Assembly: GCA_026398595.1 (NCBI GenBank)
Contig: JAPLSO010000048.1
Coordinates: 62,001-126,000 of the forward strand
DNA length: 64,000 nt
From: Spirochaetota bacterium
Lineage (GTDB): Bacteria > Spirochaetota > Spirochaetia > Treponematales > Rectinemataceae
Direction of reading: 5' to 3'
Of the stretch, positions 42,169 through 50,427 are shown piece after piece (the stretch's first letter is position 1; each line of letters starts with the position of its first letter). Both the position numbers and the translations under genes were made by a program. Below the pieces are notes generated by a model. It was given only the letters and a program-made list of their open reading frames with translations, was not told the origin of the DNA and did not search any database.

Positions 42169-43241
42169 TTCAGCACCTCCTTGGCGTAGGCGAGTTCGGC
42201 ATTGAGGACAGAGGCTCCGGCCGCGCCGCGTTCGGTATTATGGCCGAGAGCAATGAACTTGATGCCGAGGATGGGGCAGAGTCTCACCCTGCCCACGGTG
42301 ATGCGCATGCCCCCGTCCACCTCGACATCCTTCTTGGGCTGAGGCCGGTCGGGCTCGTCGGCCACGACGATGAATTTAGACGGGGCGCTGTGGAGGCCGA
42401 GGCCGTAGGTATCGGACACGAAGCTCTCGAAGGCTTTTTCGACGGCCTGGACCGAGGGATTGCCCTTCAGCCGGACCGAGACCGCGATAGTGTGGCCTTC
42501 TATCACGGGGACCCTCGTACAGGTGGCCGAGACGATAAAAGGCGCCGGCGCCTGCCGCGCCGACAGGCCGCCGCCCTGAAGGGTGCCGAGGATCTTATTC
42601 GCCTCGGATTCAACCTTGGGCTCCTCGTTTCGGATAAGGGGTATGACGTTGCCCATGATGTCCAAAGCGCTGACGCCCGGATAGCCCGCACCCGAAATCG
42701 CCTGCATGCTCGTCATCATGACGGCTTCGATGCCAAAGGCCCGGTCCAGGGGGGCGAGAGCGCTCGCGAGGACGACGGTCGTGCAGTTGGGGTTCGTGAC
42801 GATGGCGCCTTTCCAGCCGCGTTCCGCACGCTGGCGTTCGAGGATACCCAAATGGGCTGAGTTGAGTTCCGGGATGAGAAGAGGAACGTTCGGATCCATG
42901 CGGTAGGCCGAGGCGTTGGAGAAGACGAAGGCGCCCGAGCGTGCATAGTCCGCCTCGATGCGCAGAGCGGCGTCGGCGTCCAGGGCGGAAAAGGCCACGG
43001 GGGCCGGGGCCTCGCTGGGATCGCAGGCTCGGACGACCATGTTGCCGCATCCGGCATACGGTTCACCGCTTAAGTGCCAGGTGCAGGCGTCGCGGTACTT
43101 CTTGCCCGCCGAGCGGTCGCTCGCCGCCAGATACGCCACTTCGAAGATCGGGTGACAAGCCAGCCGCCTCAGGAACCTCTGTCCTACCACGCCTGTCGCG
43201 CCTAGGATGACCACGGGAATTTTTCGTCGTTCTGCTGCCAT
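42153..43241 (-). CDS. asd: Aspartate-semialdehyde dehydrogenase
   Basis: This 362-residue enzyme reduces aspartyl phosphate to the semialdehyde. It has the NADP loop VVILGATGVVGQRFLRRL, the catalytic Cys in VTNPNCTTVVLA, and MQAISGAGYPGVSALDIMGN. The size and the NPNCTT context match the archaeal/fungal-type enzyme rather than the 335-residue enterobacterial one. The ATG at 43241 has GGAG six bases upstream, and that GGAG is locked into a hairpin. It is first in the asd-lysC-dapB-dapD-proC operon and is preceded by a long leader with a lysine riboswitch. Confidence 0.94.
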   Translation of the reverse strand: MAAERRKIPVVILGATGVVGQRFLRRLACHPIFEVAYLAASDRSAGKKYRDACTWHLSGEPYAGCGNMVVRACDPSEAPAPVAFSALDADAALRIEADYARSGAFVFSNASAYRMDPNVPLLIPELNSAHLGILERQRAERGWKGAIVTNPNCTTVVLASALAPLDRAFGIEAVMMTSMQAISGAGYPGVSALDIMGNVIPLIRNEEPKVESEANKILGTLQGGGLSARQAPAPFIVSATCTRVPVIEGHTIAVSVRLKGNPSVQAVEKAFESFVSDTYGLGLHSAPSKFIVVADEPDRPQPKKDVEVDGGMRITVGRVRLCPILGIKFIALGHNTERGAAGASVLNAELAYAKEVLKWASS

Positions 43242-43245
43242 ATTC

Positions 43246-43266
43246 GTCTCCATGTATGATGGAGAC
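43246..43266 (-). promoter_or_regulatory. Hairpin hiding the asd ribosome-binding site
   Basis: GTCTCCAT, five bases and ATGGAGAC form a perfect eight-base-pair stem. The second arm contains the GGAG Shine-Dalgarno of asd. It is a natural off-state of the riboswitch upstream, implying translational control. Confidence 0.7.
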
Positions 43267-43372
43267 CTTCGTTTCGTCGCTTCTTGAAGGGGGCCCCATC
43301 GACGCCCAAAGGGCGGTAGGATCGGCCTTTCGGTCACTCCCAAGGGGATTCAAAAGAAGAAGGCGTACGTCA

Positions 43373-43545
43373 GGCGCTCCGCGGGATCTCGGATCCCACG
43401 ACAGCCGCCGGGTATTAGCCCGGTCGTCCAAGACGGAAGCTGGGGTATACCCTCCGCCCTTCGGCGATTCTCCCCTTTCTGGCAGCATCTACGGGTCCCC
43501 GCCCTCAGCCGCCGTACTGATGGGAATCGCTCCTCCATCGGTTTC
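43373..43545 (-). promoter_or_regulatory. Lysine riboswitch
   Basis: The leader of asd contains the L-box aptamer. In minus-strand order there are GGAGGAGCG near 43536, AGTACGGCGGCTGAGG, the strongly conserved AGGGGAGAATCGCCGAAG (43459-43476), CCGGGCTAATACCCGG as a hairpin, and GGCTGTCGTGGGATC with its complement GATCCC, ending GGAGCGCC at 43373. These follow the Bacillus lysC leader motif by motif (AGAGGUGC, AGUA, GGGGAGCGUCGCCGAAG, GGCUGUC, GGAGGGC). The closing helix P1 is not obvious to the eye. High lysine should switch off asd, lysC, dapB, dapD and probably proC. Confidence 0.87.
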
Positions 43546-43549
43546 AGCG

Positions 43550-43578
43550 AAGCTAACATATCGATTTCATAGCTGCAA
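43550..43578 (-). promoter_or_regulatory. Promoter of the lysine operon leader
   Basis: On the minus strand TTGCAG and TAGCTT are 17 bases apart, with TG-T in front of the -10 (extended). Transcription would start just before the riboswitch. Confidence 0.45.
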
Positions 43579-43680
43579 GAGGAGGAGGGCGAAAATCGCT
43601 CTATTTTGCAGATAAATAAGGATTTCCCGGTTCTTTCGTCATTTTTCCGGGAAAGCCGGGACCTCAGCTCTGGAATTATT

Positions 43681-43700
43681 TACATATATGTAGGAATATG
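43681..43700. promoter_or_regulatory. Operator-like site before the sigma-54 activator gene
   Basis: The perfect palindrome TACATATATGTA (43681-43692) runs into TGTAGGAATAT (43689-43699). The same elements occur behind the activator gene at 45286-45319. It lies 19 bases before the likely GTG start, so autoregulation is plausible. Confidence 0.5.
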
Positions 43701-43718
43701 TACCGAAGGAGAAGGACC

Positions 43719-45290
43719 GTGACAGCTTTCAGTCCCCTCAGGAAGGAGCCGGGAACCCAGGCCCTGCCTACGCTCTTCGCGATACAGCGAAACCTCAGCC
43801 TCCACGGCGACGTTGTTTCCGCCTTCTCTTCCTGCGTCAAGAAGCTTGCCGAGAATTCGGCCGCTCTTGAAGTCTTCATCGCCTTCGCCGAAGGCAGCGA
43901 CCAGGGTATGAGGCTTGCCGCCGTCTGGCCTGAAGGCGCAGATGCCGGCATCGAGGGCGGCCAGGTACGGATGGGCAGAACTCCCTGCGGCCTCGCCCTT
44001 GAAAAAGAAGATTTCGTGAGCCAAGGGAACGAGGGTGGACTCCTTGACCTCGAGGCTCCCATATGGAGTGAAAAAAGCATCGCCGGAATTGTCGCCCTCG
44101 TCCTTCCAGCCGCCGCCCCGATGGAAGCTGTGGATCTCGCCTCCGAACTCCTGCGCTGGACGGCCTTCCTGATCGAGGAGGCCCTGGGGCTGAGATCGGC
44201 GATAGCCCAGAGGCTCAGAAATACGGAGAGGGAGGCAAGCTGGGACTTGTCGGGCAAGGGTTCGACCTACCTCTCGGCCGGAGCCGAAACCAAGACCGTA
44301 GAAGGCGAGACCCCTGGCGGCGAGGAGATGTCCTACTGCGGCATCCTGGGCAGTTCAACCGCCATGAAGGAAGTCTTCACCCTCATAGAGCAAGTGGCGG
44401 GTACCGAAGCCACCGTCCTCGTGACGGGTGAGAGCGGCACGGGAAAGGAGCTCGTGGCCAAGGCCATCCACGAAAAAAGCACGGCCTCCAAGGGCCCCTT
44501 CGTGGCCGTAAACTGCTCGGCCCTCCCCGAGACCATCATCGAGAGCGAACTCTTCGGCCACGAAAAAGGTTCCTTTACCGGGGCGACGACATCGCGGCTC
44601 GGGCGTTTTGAAGCCGCCAAGGACGGCTCCCTCTTCCTGGACGAGATCGGGGACCTCTCCCCCACAGTCCAGGTAAAGCTCCTGCGCATCCTCCAGGAGC
44701 GAAGCTTCGAGCGGGTCGGAGGCAACAGGGTGATACGGACGAACGCGCGGATTATAGCGGCCACCCACCGCGACCTCACGACCGAGGTCGAAAAAGGCAG
44801 CTTCCGCGAAGACCTTTTTTTCAGACTCAACGTCTTCCCCATCCATCTGCCTCCTCTGCGGGAGAGAGGCGCCGATATTCTTCTCCTCGCCGATTACTTC
44901 ATCGAAAAACTCGGAACCTCCACAGGCCAAAGGATCAAACGCATATCCAGCCCGGCCCTCGATCTCCTCATGGTCTACCATTGGCCGGGAAACGTTAGGG
45001 AACTGGAGAACTGCATTGCCCGCGCCATCATCCTGAGCACGGACGGCGTCATCCACTCCTACAATCTGCCGCCCAGCCTCCAGTCGGCCACTTCGACGGG
45101 CACTGAACCCTTGTCCAGCTTTGACGGGGCCATTGCCCGGCTGGAGAAGGAGCTTCTCGTCGAAGCGCTTAAAATTGAGCGAGGCAATTCGGCCCTGGCC
45201 GCGCGAAGGCTGGGCGTGACCGAGCGGCGGTTTCGATTCGCCTTGCAGAAGTATAAACTGGATTTCCGAAGTTACAGGACAAAATTGTAG
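43719..45290 (+). CDS. Sigma-54-dependent activator, GAF-AAA+-Fis architecture
   Basis: This is a 523-residue NifA/NtrC-like enhancer-binding protein. The N-terminal 180 residues resemble a GAF sensor. The AAA+ core (about residues 205-440) has Walker A VTGESGTGKELVAKAIHE, the sigma-54 contact loop GSFTGA, Walker B GSLFLDEIGDL, and RHWPGNVRELEN-like HWPGNVRELENC. The C-terminus is a Fis-type helix-turn-helix (ALAARRLGVTERRFRFALQK). It lacks a response-regulator receiver, so the signal is probably a small molecule. The GTG at 43719 has AAGGAG seven bases upstream and is preferred over ATG at 43698, which lies in the operator-like site. The gene is followed by a sigma-54 promoter and glutamine synthetase. 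Confidence 0.92.
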   Translation: MTAFSPLRKEPGTQALPTLFAIQRNLSLHGDVVSAFSSCVKKLAENSAALEVFIAFAEGSDQGMRLAAVWPEGADAGIEGGQVRMGRTPCGLALEKEDFVSQGNEGGLLDLEAPIWSEKSIAGIVALVLPAAAPMEAVDLASELLRWTAFLIEEALGLRSAIAQRLRNTEREASWDLSGKGSTYLSAGAETKTVEGETPGGEEMSYCGILGSSTAMKEVFTLIEQVAGTEATVLVTGESGTGKELVAKAIHEKSTASKGPFVAVNCSALPETIIESELFGHEKGSFTGATTSRLGRFEAAKDGSLFLDEIGDLSPTVQVKLLRILQERSFERVGGNRVIRTNARIIAATHRDLTTEVEKGSFREDLFFRLNVFPIHLPPLRERGADILLLADYFIEKLGTSTGQRIKRISSPALDLLMVYHWPGNVRELENCIARAIILSTDGVIHSYNLPPSLQSATSTGTEPLSSFDGAIARLEKELLVEALKIERGNSALAARRLGVTERRFRFALQKYKLDFRSYRTKL

Positions 45291-45319
45291 GAATATTCCA
45301 GTAATACTACATATTTGTA
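45286..45319. promoter_or_regulatory. Probable enhancer site for the sigma-54 activator
   Basis: TGTAGGAATAT (repeated from 43689), the palindrome GGAATATTCC (45290-45299) and TACATATTTGTA (45308-45319) lie about 130 bases before the sigma-54 promoter of glnA, a normal enhancer distance. The TGTAG and CTACA arms face each other. Confidence 0.5.
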
Positions 45320-45447
45320 ACTTACTGTGCTATTTACCAACTTGGAATCTCCATAAATCCTTCACCAAGTCCGGCTTCAGTTCCCTTATCTTCTTTTGCT
45401 TATTGGGGTTCCAAAACTCGATCGTATTTTCCGATTATTTTCTATAT

Positions 45448-45464
45448 TTGGCATAGTTTTTGCA
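45448..45464 (+). promoter_or_regulatory. Sigma-54 promoter of glutamine synthetase
   Basis: TTGGCATAGTTTTTGCA matches the -24/-12 consensus (TGGCAC, five bases, TTGC). The invariant GG and GC are ten bases apart. The start codon follows 44 bases later with AAGGAG five bases upstream. Confidence 0.75.
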
Positions 45465-45508
45465 TATATATACGTAAATTCCTCCAATTCAATATTCAAG
45501 GAGCTGTC

Positions 45509-47074
45509 ATGAATAGGACAATAGCGAAATACTCGGAACGCGGAGGTGGGCTGGCTGAGATCTACGGCAGCCACTGCTTTTCAAACGAGGTAATGCGCGA
45601 GCGACTGCCCCACTCGATCTATTCCGAAATCCTCCTTGTTCAGAATGGAAAGAAGGAGCTCACCCTTGAAGTAGCCGAGGTGGTTTCGGCCGCCATGAAG
45701 GAATGGGCCTCTGAACATGGGGCTACCCACTACACCCACTGGTTCCATCCTCTGTCGGGCCTTACGGCTGAGAAGCAGGAGTCCTTTGTCTCCCCCCTTC
45801 CCAACGGCGGGGTTATCGTCGAGTTCTCGGGCAAGGAACTCATTAAAGGTGAACCCGACGCCTCGAGCTTCCCCTCGGGGGGCCTGAGGGCCACGTTCGA
45901 GGCGCGGGGCTATACGGCATGGGATGTCACGAGTCCGGCTTTCCTCAAGGCCAACCCGAGCGGGATAACGCTCTGCATTCCTACAGCCTTCGTCTCGTAT
46001 TATGGACACGCCCTCGACAAGAAAGTGCCCCTCCTCCGATCGATGGACGCCCTCAATAAGTCGGCGGTCAGAATCCTCCACATTCTCGGCGACGGTGACG
46101 TTGAGCGGGTTATCCCCACGGTCGGTCCGGAACAGGAGTACTTCCTTGTCAACGCCGGTCTGTACCGGAAGAGACCCGACCTGGTGCTGACGGGAAGGAC
46201 GGTATTCGGCTCCATGCCTGCCAAGGGCCAGGAGCTCGAGGACCATTACTTCGGGGCCATCGAGGAAAAGGTTGCCGCCTTCATGAGCGAGCTCAACGCA
46301 GAACTCTGGTCCATGGGGGTGGCGGCGAAAACTCAGCACAACGAGGTCGCTCCCAACCAGTTCGAGATCGCCTGCATCTTCTCCCAGGCCAACATAGCCG
46401 CCGACGCCAACCAACTTGTCATGGAAACGCTGAGGAAGGTGGCTGAACGCCACGGCATGGCTGCCCTTCTCCATGAAAAACCCTTCGACGGCATCAACGG
46501 CTCAGGCAAGCACGTGAACTGGTCCATGAGTACCAATACGGGGATAAACCTCCTCGAACCTCCCAAATCCCTCTCCGAAGAAGAACAGGACGAGGCGTCG
46601 AGGGCCGTGGCACGATTCATCTTCTTCACGATGAGCGTGATACAGGCTGTCGACAAGCGGGCAGCCCTGATCCGCGCCTCAGCCTCGACCGCGGGCAACG
46701 ACAGAAGGCTGGGAGGCAACGAGGCGCCGCCTACCATCATCTCCGTCTTCCTGGGCGAGCCCCTGGCCGACCTCTTCGATGCTATGTCGAATGGCAAGAA
46801 CAGGTTCAGCCTCGATTCAGGTATCCTCGAACTGGGCGCGAAGAGCCTTCCCAAGCTGCCCAAGGATTTCACGGACAGGAACCGGACCAGCCCCTTCGCC
46901 TTCACGGGCAACAAGTTCGAGTTCAGGATGGTCGCCTCCTCCCAGTCGGCGGCCACACCGGCGACCGTCCTCAATGCCGCCGTCGCCGAGTCATTGAACG
47001 AGTTCGGCGACCTCCTTGGAAGGCACACAAGCGTATCGTTTTCGATGGAAACGGCTATTCGCCTGAATGGATAA
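45509..47074 (+). CDS. glnN: Glutamine synthetase type III, N-terminal part of an interrupted gene
   Basis: This 521-residue frame is type III glutamine synthetase, which makes glutamine from glutamate, ammonia and ATP in a dodecamer. Recognisable are [70 protein letters not shown] (quoted part), [20 protein letters not shown] and [20 protein letters not shown]. The frame is right up to about 47015 and then reads into [14 protein letters not shown] and stops. The true continuation is in the next frame from 47023. A block of perhaps 20-40 residues seems missing at the junction. If the lesion is real, the enzyme is truncated after the catalytic residues. Confidence 0.88.
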   Translation: MNRTIAKYSERGGGLAEIYGSHCFSNEVMRERLPHSIYSEILLVQNGKKELTLEVAEVVSAAMKEWASEHGATHYTHWFHPLSGLTAEKQESFVSPLPNGGVIVEFSGKELIKGEPDASSFPSGGLRATFEARGYTAWDVTSPAFLKANPSGITLCIPTAFVSYYGHALDKKVPLLRSMDALNKSAVRILHILGDGDVERVIPTVGPEQEYFLVNAGLYRKRPDLVLTGRTVFGSMPAKGQELEDHYFGAIEEKVAAFMSELNAELWSMGVAAKTQHNEVAPNQFEIACIFSQANIAADANQLVMETLRKVAERHGMAALLHEKPFDGINGSGKHVNWSMSTNTGINLLEPPKSLSEEEQDEASRAVARFIFFTMSVIQAVDKRAALIRASASTAGNDRRLGGNEAPPTIISVFLGEPLADLFDAMSNGKNRFSLDSGILELGAKSLPKLPKDFTDRNRTSPFAFTGNKFEFRMVASSQSAATPATVLNAAVAESLNEFGDLLGRHTSVSFSMETAIRLNG

Positions 47075-47613
47075 AGGAAGCGGCCGCGCGGGGCCTTCCC
47101 CTCTTCCACTCCGCCGTCGAAGCCATCCCAGAATTCATGAAGGAATCGAACGTCCAGATGTTCGCCAAACTCGGGATCTTCACCAAGGAAGAAGCCGAGT
47201 CGCGCTGCATCATCTATCTTGAACGCTACGCCAAACAGATCAACATCGAGGCGGGAGTCGCCCTCGACCTGTCCCGGCGCTATATCTTCCCGGCGGCGTC
47301 GCGGAGCGCCGCGGCGTATGCCCGTGACGCGTCGAGCCTGGCCGCGGTGGGCGCGCCCAGCGTTGCGCAGGAACAGAAAGCCCGGAGGATAGCCTCGCTC
47401 ACGGGCCGCCTCATCGAGGAGGCGGACAGGCTGGAAATCGCCTTGAGCGATGCTCAGCGGGTGGAGGATCCCCTCGCCGGCGCCCAGTCCTACCGCGATG
47501 CCGTCGTCCCCAGAATGGACAACTTGCGTCTCGTTTGCGACGAACTCGAGAAACTGATGCCCAAAGCCGATTGGCCGATGCCGAACTACGAAGATCTGCT
47601 GTACTCACTGTAA
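47023..47613 (+). pseudogene. C-terminal piece of glutamine synthetase III in a shifted frame
   Basis: From 47023 the frame reads [40 protein letters not shown] and on to GAQSYRDAVVPRMDNLRLVC, ending DLLYSL. This is the normal C-terminal helical domain of type III glutamine synthetase (RIIFNGNGYS, RGLPN, YRDxVxPxMxxLR). It has no good start of its own; an ATG at 47137 falls within it. It shows the gene was intact recently or that the break is technical. Confidence 0.82.
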
Positions 47614-47633
47614 ACCGCTTATTGAGAATCGCA

Positions 47634-47662
47634 GCAAAGGGGCCCTTTACGGGCCCCTTTGC
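47634..47662. terminator. Terminator after glutamine synthetase
   Basis: GCAAAGGGGCCC and its exact complement form a 12-base-pair stem with a TTTAC loop, flanked by AAAG and CTTT. It can end transcription in both directions. Confidence 0.75.
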
Positions 47663-47701
47663 ATTCTCCAAGGCCCTTGGCTGGCACCAAGCCTCAAGTT
47701 T

Positions 47702-47710
47702 TGCTATACT
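47702..47710 (+). promoter_or_regulatory. Extended -10 promoter of the beta-lactamase-fold gene
   Basis: TG-C-TATACT ends seven bases before the ATG. No clear -35 and no Shine-Dalgarno sequence are present, so the mRNA is probably leaderless. Confidence 0.45.
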
Positions 47711-47717
47711 CTCGGCG

Positions 47718-49241
47718 ATGCGCTGGTTCCGTAAACTGATTCCCTATATCGTCACACTCGCGGCAGCCGCTGTCGTCATCTACCTTCCCGACCTCAGCCC
47801 TGAGCGCTATTCCAAATATGACGATCTCTTTACGCATGAGCGGCAGCGCCAGGCCAACACGGGTTTTTCGGTCACCATCGTCAAATCCGGCAAACTGATC
47901 TACCAACGGACTTTCGGCACGGACGGCTTGAAACAGGCGCTGGACAAGGACACGCCTATGTATCTCGGCCCCAGTTCGGAGGTAATTTCGGGCGCCCTCC
48001 TCTCATCCCTCGCTCTGACCGGGGAAATCGACCTCGACAAAGATCTTTCCTACTACCTGCCCCGCCGGCTGGTCCTGGCCGATCCCGGGTTTGGTCCGGA
48101 CGCAGGGCAGAATGTCATTGCCGCGCCGCCAACCGCCGAGGCCGGCCTCACGCTGCGACAGCTTGCCTCATATTCTACCAAGATTGACCAGCCGGCCTTC
48201 AGGGACTATAGGGCAAAAACCCTGGGTCTCGAGGCAGGGGAACTCGACCCGGGTCTTCTCATCCAATCGCGTCTGGAAAAGGGCAGAATTCCGAGGAGCA
48301 GGCTGGTCTACAGGATTCTGGGTTCCGTGATGGAGCAGGCTGCGGGATCCAGCTTTGACGAGATTCTTCAGTCGAGGATACTCATCCCCCTAGGCATGCA
48401 CGGCACAACATCCCGGCCCGACTCCCTCCAGGGTGTCGCCGTTGGTTCTGGCCTTTTCTTTGGGCTTTCTTTTCCCTACGAAGCCAGAGTGCCTTCCATC
48501 GCAGCCCCCGCCGACGGCATCGTCACGACAGCCGGGGACCTCGGGAAGTTCCTGGCCTGCATCACTGGTCCGACCACCATGAGGTCGGATACCGCTGGGG
48601 CCCTCAGACTTTCCGTGGCTTCCCTCCATGAGCCCCTCCTGCCTAAAGGGGATACGGGTTTTGGATGGCGTATTCCCAAACCGGGCAATCGGAAGATGGT
48701 ATACCAGGGCGGCTCGGTCGAAGGTTTCTGTTCCAGGATTGTTCTCTGGCCCGATGACAAGGCTGGTATAGCCATCCTCTGCTCTCAGGGCGGAGCGATC
48801 CAGTCCAACATCGTCTTGCCGCTGTTGACCCAGGCCGCCGAAAATATACTCTTCACCGGCTCAACTCCCAGGCTTCCGCCCCTGGGGAGGATCCTCGTCT
48901 TATTGGGCATAGCTATATTGGTTTACCTCCTCAGCATCTTTTTCCAGACCCTGACCGCCCTCTCCTGGGCCAAAGCCCTGCGCGACAAAAAGGAAACCGG
49001 CAAGGGGGATTTCTATCTCGGCGCTATCCTGACACGGACTATCCTGGGATTGATCGGAAGGGTGGCTATCATCGTCGCTACACCCTTGCTCGTCGGCTTC
49101 GTTGTCGGCACCAACCTGGAATACCATGACCTCCTCGTCATCGAGCCGGGCGCGACAACCTTCCTGCTCTTCGTCATGCTCGTGGGCTGTATGCGGAACG
49201 TTGTGCGCCTCGTCTGGCATATCCATATCTCCAGATGCTGA
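47718..49241 (+). CDS. Beta-lactamase-fold membrane protein, probably inactive
   Basis: This 507-residue protein has an N-terminal membrane anchor (residues 7-25), a class C beta-lactamase/penicillin-binding fold (about 30-375) and three C-terminal membrane helices. The fold is recognisable from LTGEIDLDKDLSYYLPRR, GLTLRQLASYSTKI, ILIPLGMHGTTSRPD and PADGIVTTAGDLGKFLACIT. The three catalytic motifs are lost: SxxK reads SSEV, YxN reads YRI, and the HxG position reads YQGG. It may therefore bind rather than cleave peptidoglycan-like ligands. The start at 47718 follows an extended -10 by seven bases. Confidence 0.78.
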   Translation: MRWFRKLIPYIVTLAAAAVVIYLPDLSPERYSKYDDLFTHERQRQANTGFSVTIVKSGKLIYQRTFGTDGLKQALDKDTPMYLGPSSEVISGALLSSLALTGEIDLDKDLSYYLPRRLVLADPGFGPDAGQNVIAAPPTAEAGLTLRQLASYSTKIDQPAFRDYRAKTLGLEAGELDPGLLIQSRLEKGRIPRSRLVYRILGSVMEQAAGSSFDEILQSRILIPLGMHGTTSRPDSLQGVAVGSGLFFGLSFPYEARVPSIAAPADGIVTTAGDLGKFLACITGPTTMRSDTAGALRLSVASLHEPLLPKGDTGFGWRIPKPGNRKMVYQGGSVEGFCSRIVLWPDDKAGIAILCSQGGAIQSNIVLPLLTQAAENILFTGSTPRLPPLGRILVLLGIAILVYLLSIFFQTLTALSWAKALRDKKETGKGDFYLGAILTRTILGLIGRVAIIVATPLLVGFVVGTNLEYHDLLVIEPGATTFLLFVMLVGCMRNVVRLVWHIHISRC

Positions 49242-49302
49242 GACCTTGATATGACAACATGGCTGATCAATAAAAAACGCACTATTCCCGTGACCGATAT
49301 CT

Positions 49303-49330
49303 GGACAATAGGAACGTCAACCGATAGACT
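49303..49330 (+). promoter_or_regulatory. Probable mglBAC promoter
   Basis: TGGACA (49303-49308) and TAGACT (49325-49330) are 16 bases apart. The operator palindrome begins three bases after the -10, where transcription would start. Confidence 0.45.
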
Positions 49331-49333
49331 TCG

Positions 49334-49359
49334 CTTTGTGCGTTGTACAACGCACAAAG
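49334..49359. promoter_or_regulatory. 26-bp perfect palindrome, operator before mglB
   Basis: CTTTGTGCGTTGT is followed at once by its exact reverse complement, giving a 26-base perfect inverted repeat. It sits between the promoter and the AGGAGG of mglB, covering the expected transcription start. A dimeric repressor of the sugar system (LacI/GalR or ROK type) is a likely ligand, but no such gene is adjacent. Confidence 0.75.
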
Positions 49360-49376
49360 TGAATAGGAGGAAGAAG

Positions 49377-50372
49377 ATGAAAAAGCTTCTTGTCGTTCTC
49401 GCAGTATTTGCAATTCTCCTCGCCAGCTGCGGCGGCGCTGCGAGCGGAAAGCCCAAGATTGGTGTCGCGATCTATAAATTCGACGACACCTTCATGTCCT
49501 ATGTCCGTAACGCAATTACCGAAAACGCGAAGGACAAGGCCGAAGTCGAAGTCGTGGACAGCCAGAACGCCCAGCCCACCCAGAACGACCAGGTCGATGC
49601 CTTCCTCTCAAAGAAGATGAAGTCTATCGCCATCAACCCCGTCGACCGCACCGCTGCCGCTGCCATCATCGCCAAGGCCAAGGCCAAGAAGACCCCCGTC
49701 GTGTTCTTCAACCGCGAGCCCCTGCCCGAAGACATGAAGTCCTGGGATAAGGTCTACTACGTCGGCGCCAAGGCCGAGCAGTCCGGAACCATGCAGGGCT
49801 CGATCGTTGTCGACTACTGGAAGGCCAACCCCGCCGCCGACAAGAACAAGGACGGTAAAATCCAGTACATCATGCTCAAGGGCGAGCCGGGACACCAGGA
49901 CGCCGAGCTCCGCACCCAGTTCTCCATCAAGGCTGTAACCGATGCCGGCATCGAAGTGGACAAGCTCGCCGAAGACACCGCTTACTGGGATCGCCCCAAG
50001 GCCTTCGAGAAGATGAAAGCCTTCCTCGCCAAATTCAAGGACAAGATCGAAGTTGTGTTCTGCAACAACGACGACATGGCCCTCGGCGTCATCGAAGCCC
50101 TCAAGGCCGATGGATACTTCACCGGCAAGAAGCAGATCGTGGTCGTCGGCGTTGACGCCACCGCCCCCGCTCTCCAGGCCGTCGAAGAGGGCACCCTCCT
50201 CGGAACTGTCCTGAACGACGCGAAGAACCAGGGCAAGGCCACCTTCGACCTGGCCTACGCCCTCGCCAAGGGCACCGACGTTACCAAGGCCGGATGGGAA
50301 ATCACCGACGGCAAGTACGTCTGGGTTCCCTACCAGAAGGTCACGAAGGAAAACTACACGCAGTTCAAATGA
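49377..50372 (+). CDS. mglB: Galactose/glucose-binding lipoprotein MglB
   Basis: This 331-residue periplasmic sugar-binding protein is attached as a lipoprotein (signal peptide with lipobox LLASC, Cys about residue 18). The mature part is a type 1 periplasmic binding fold: KIGVAIYKFDDTFMSYVRNA, NPVDRTAAAAIIAKAKA, PVVFFNREP, EVVFCNNDDMALGVIEALKA and VVVGVDATAPALQAVEEGTL. These match the MglB/GGBP family; spirochaete MglB was studied in Treponema pallidum as a lipoprotein. The ATG has AGGAGG six bases upstream. Substrate assignment (glucose or galactose) is by family. Confidence 0.9.
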   Translation: MKKLLVVLAVFAILLASCGGAASGKPKIGVAIYKFDDTFMSYVRNAITENAKDKAEVEVVDSQNAQPTQNDQVDAFLSKKMKSIAINPVDRTAAAAIIAKAKAKKTPVVFFNREPLPEDMKSWDKVYYVGAKAEQSGTMQGSIVVDYWKANPAADKNKDGKIQYIMLKGEPGHQDAELRTQFSIKAVTDAGIEVDKLAEDTAYWDRPKAFEKMKAFLAKFKDKIEVVFCNNDDMALGVIEALKADGYFTGKKQIVVVGVDATAPALQAVEEGTLLGTVLNDAKNQGKATFDLAYALAKGTDVTKAGWEITDGKYVWVPYQKVTKENYTQFK

Positions 50373-50388
50373 CAAAAGTTCGGTGACT

Positions 50389-50419
50389 CGCCAATTCCGG
50401 ACTCAGTCCGGAATTGGCG
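50389..50419 (+). repeat. Stable hairpin after mglB
   Basis: A 14-base-pair perfect stem with a three-base loop lies 16 bases after the mglB stop. Without a T-tract it is more likely an mRNA-stabilising hairpin that keeps binding-protein mRNA abundant. Confidence 0.6.
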
Positions 50420-50427
50420 TACCGGAG

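Noticed and set aside
43256-43615. 119-codon plus-strand frame over the lysine operon leader
   Set aside because: The region is explained by the riboswitch and promoter on the other strand. There is no Shine-Dalgarno sequence or domain.
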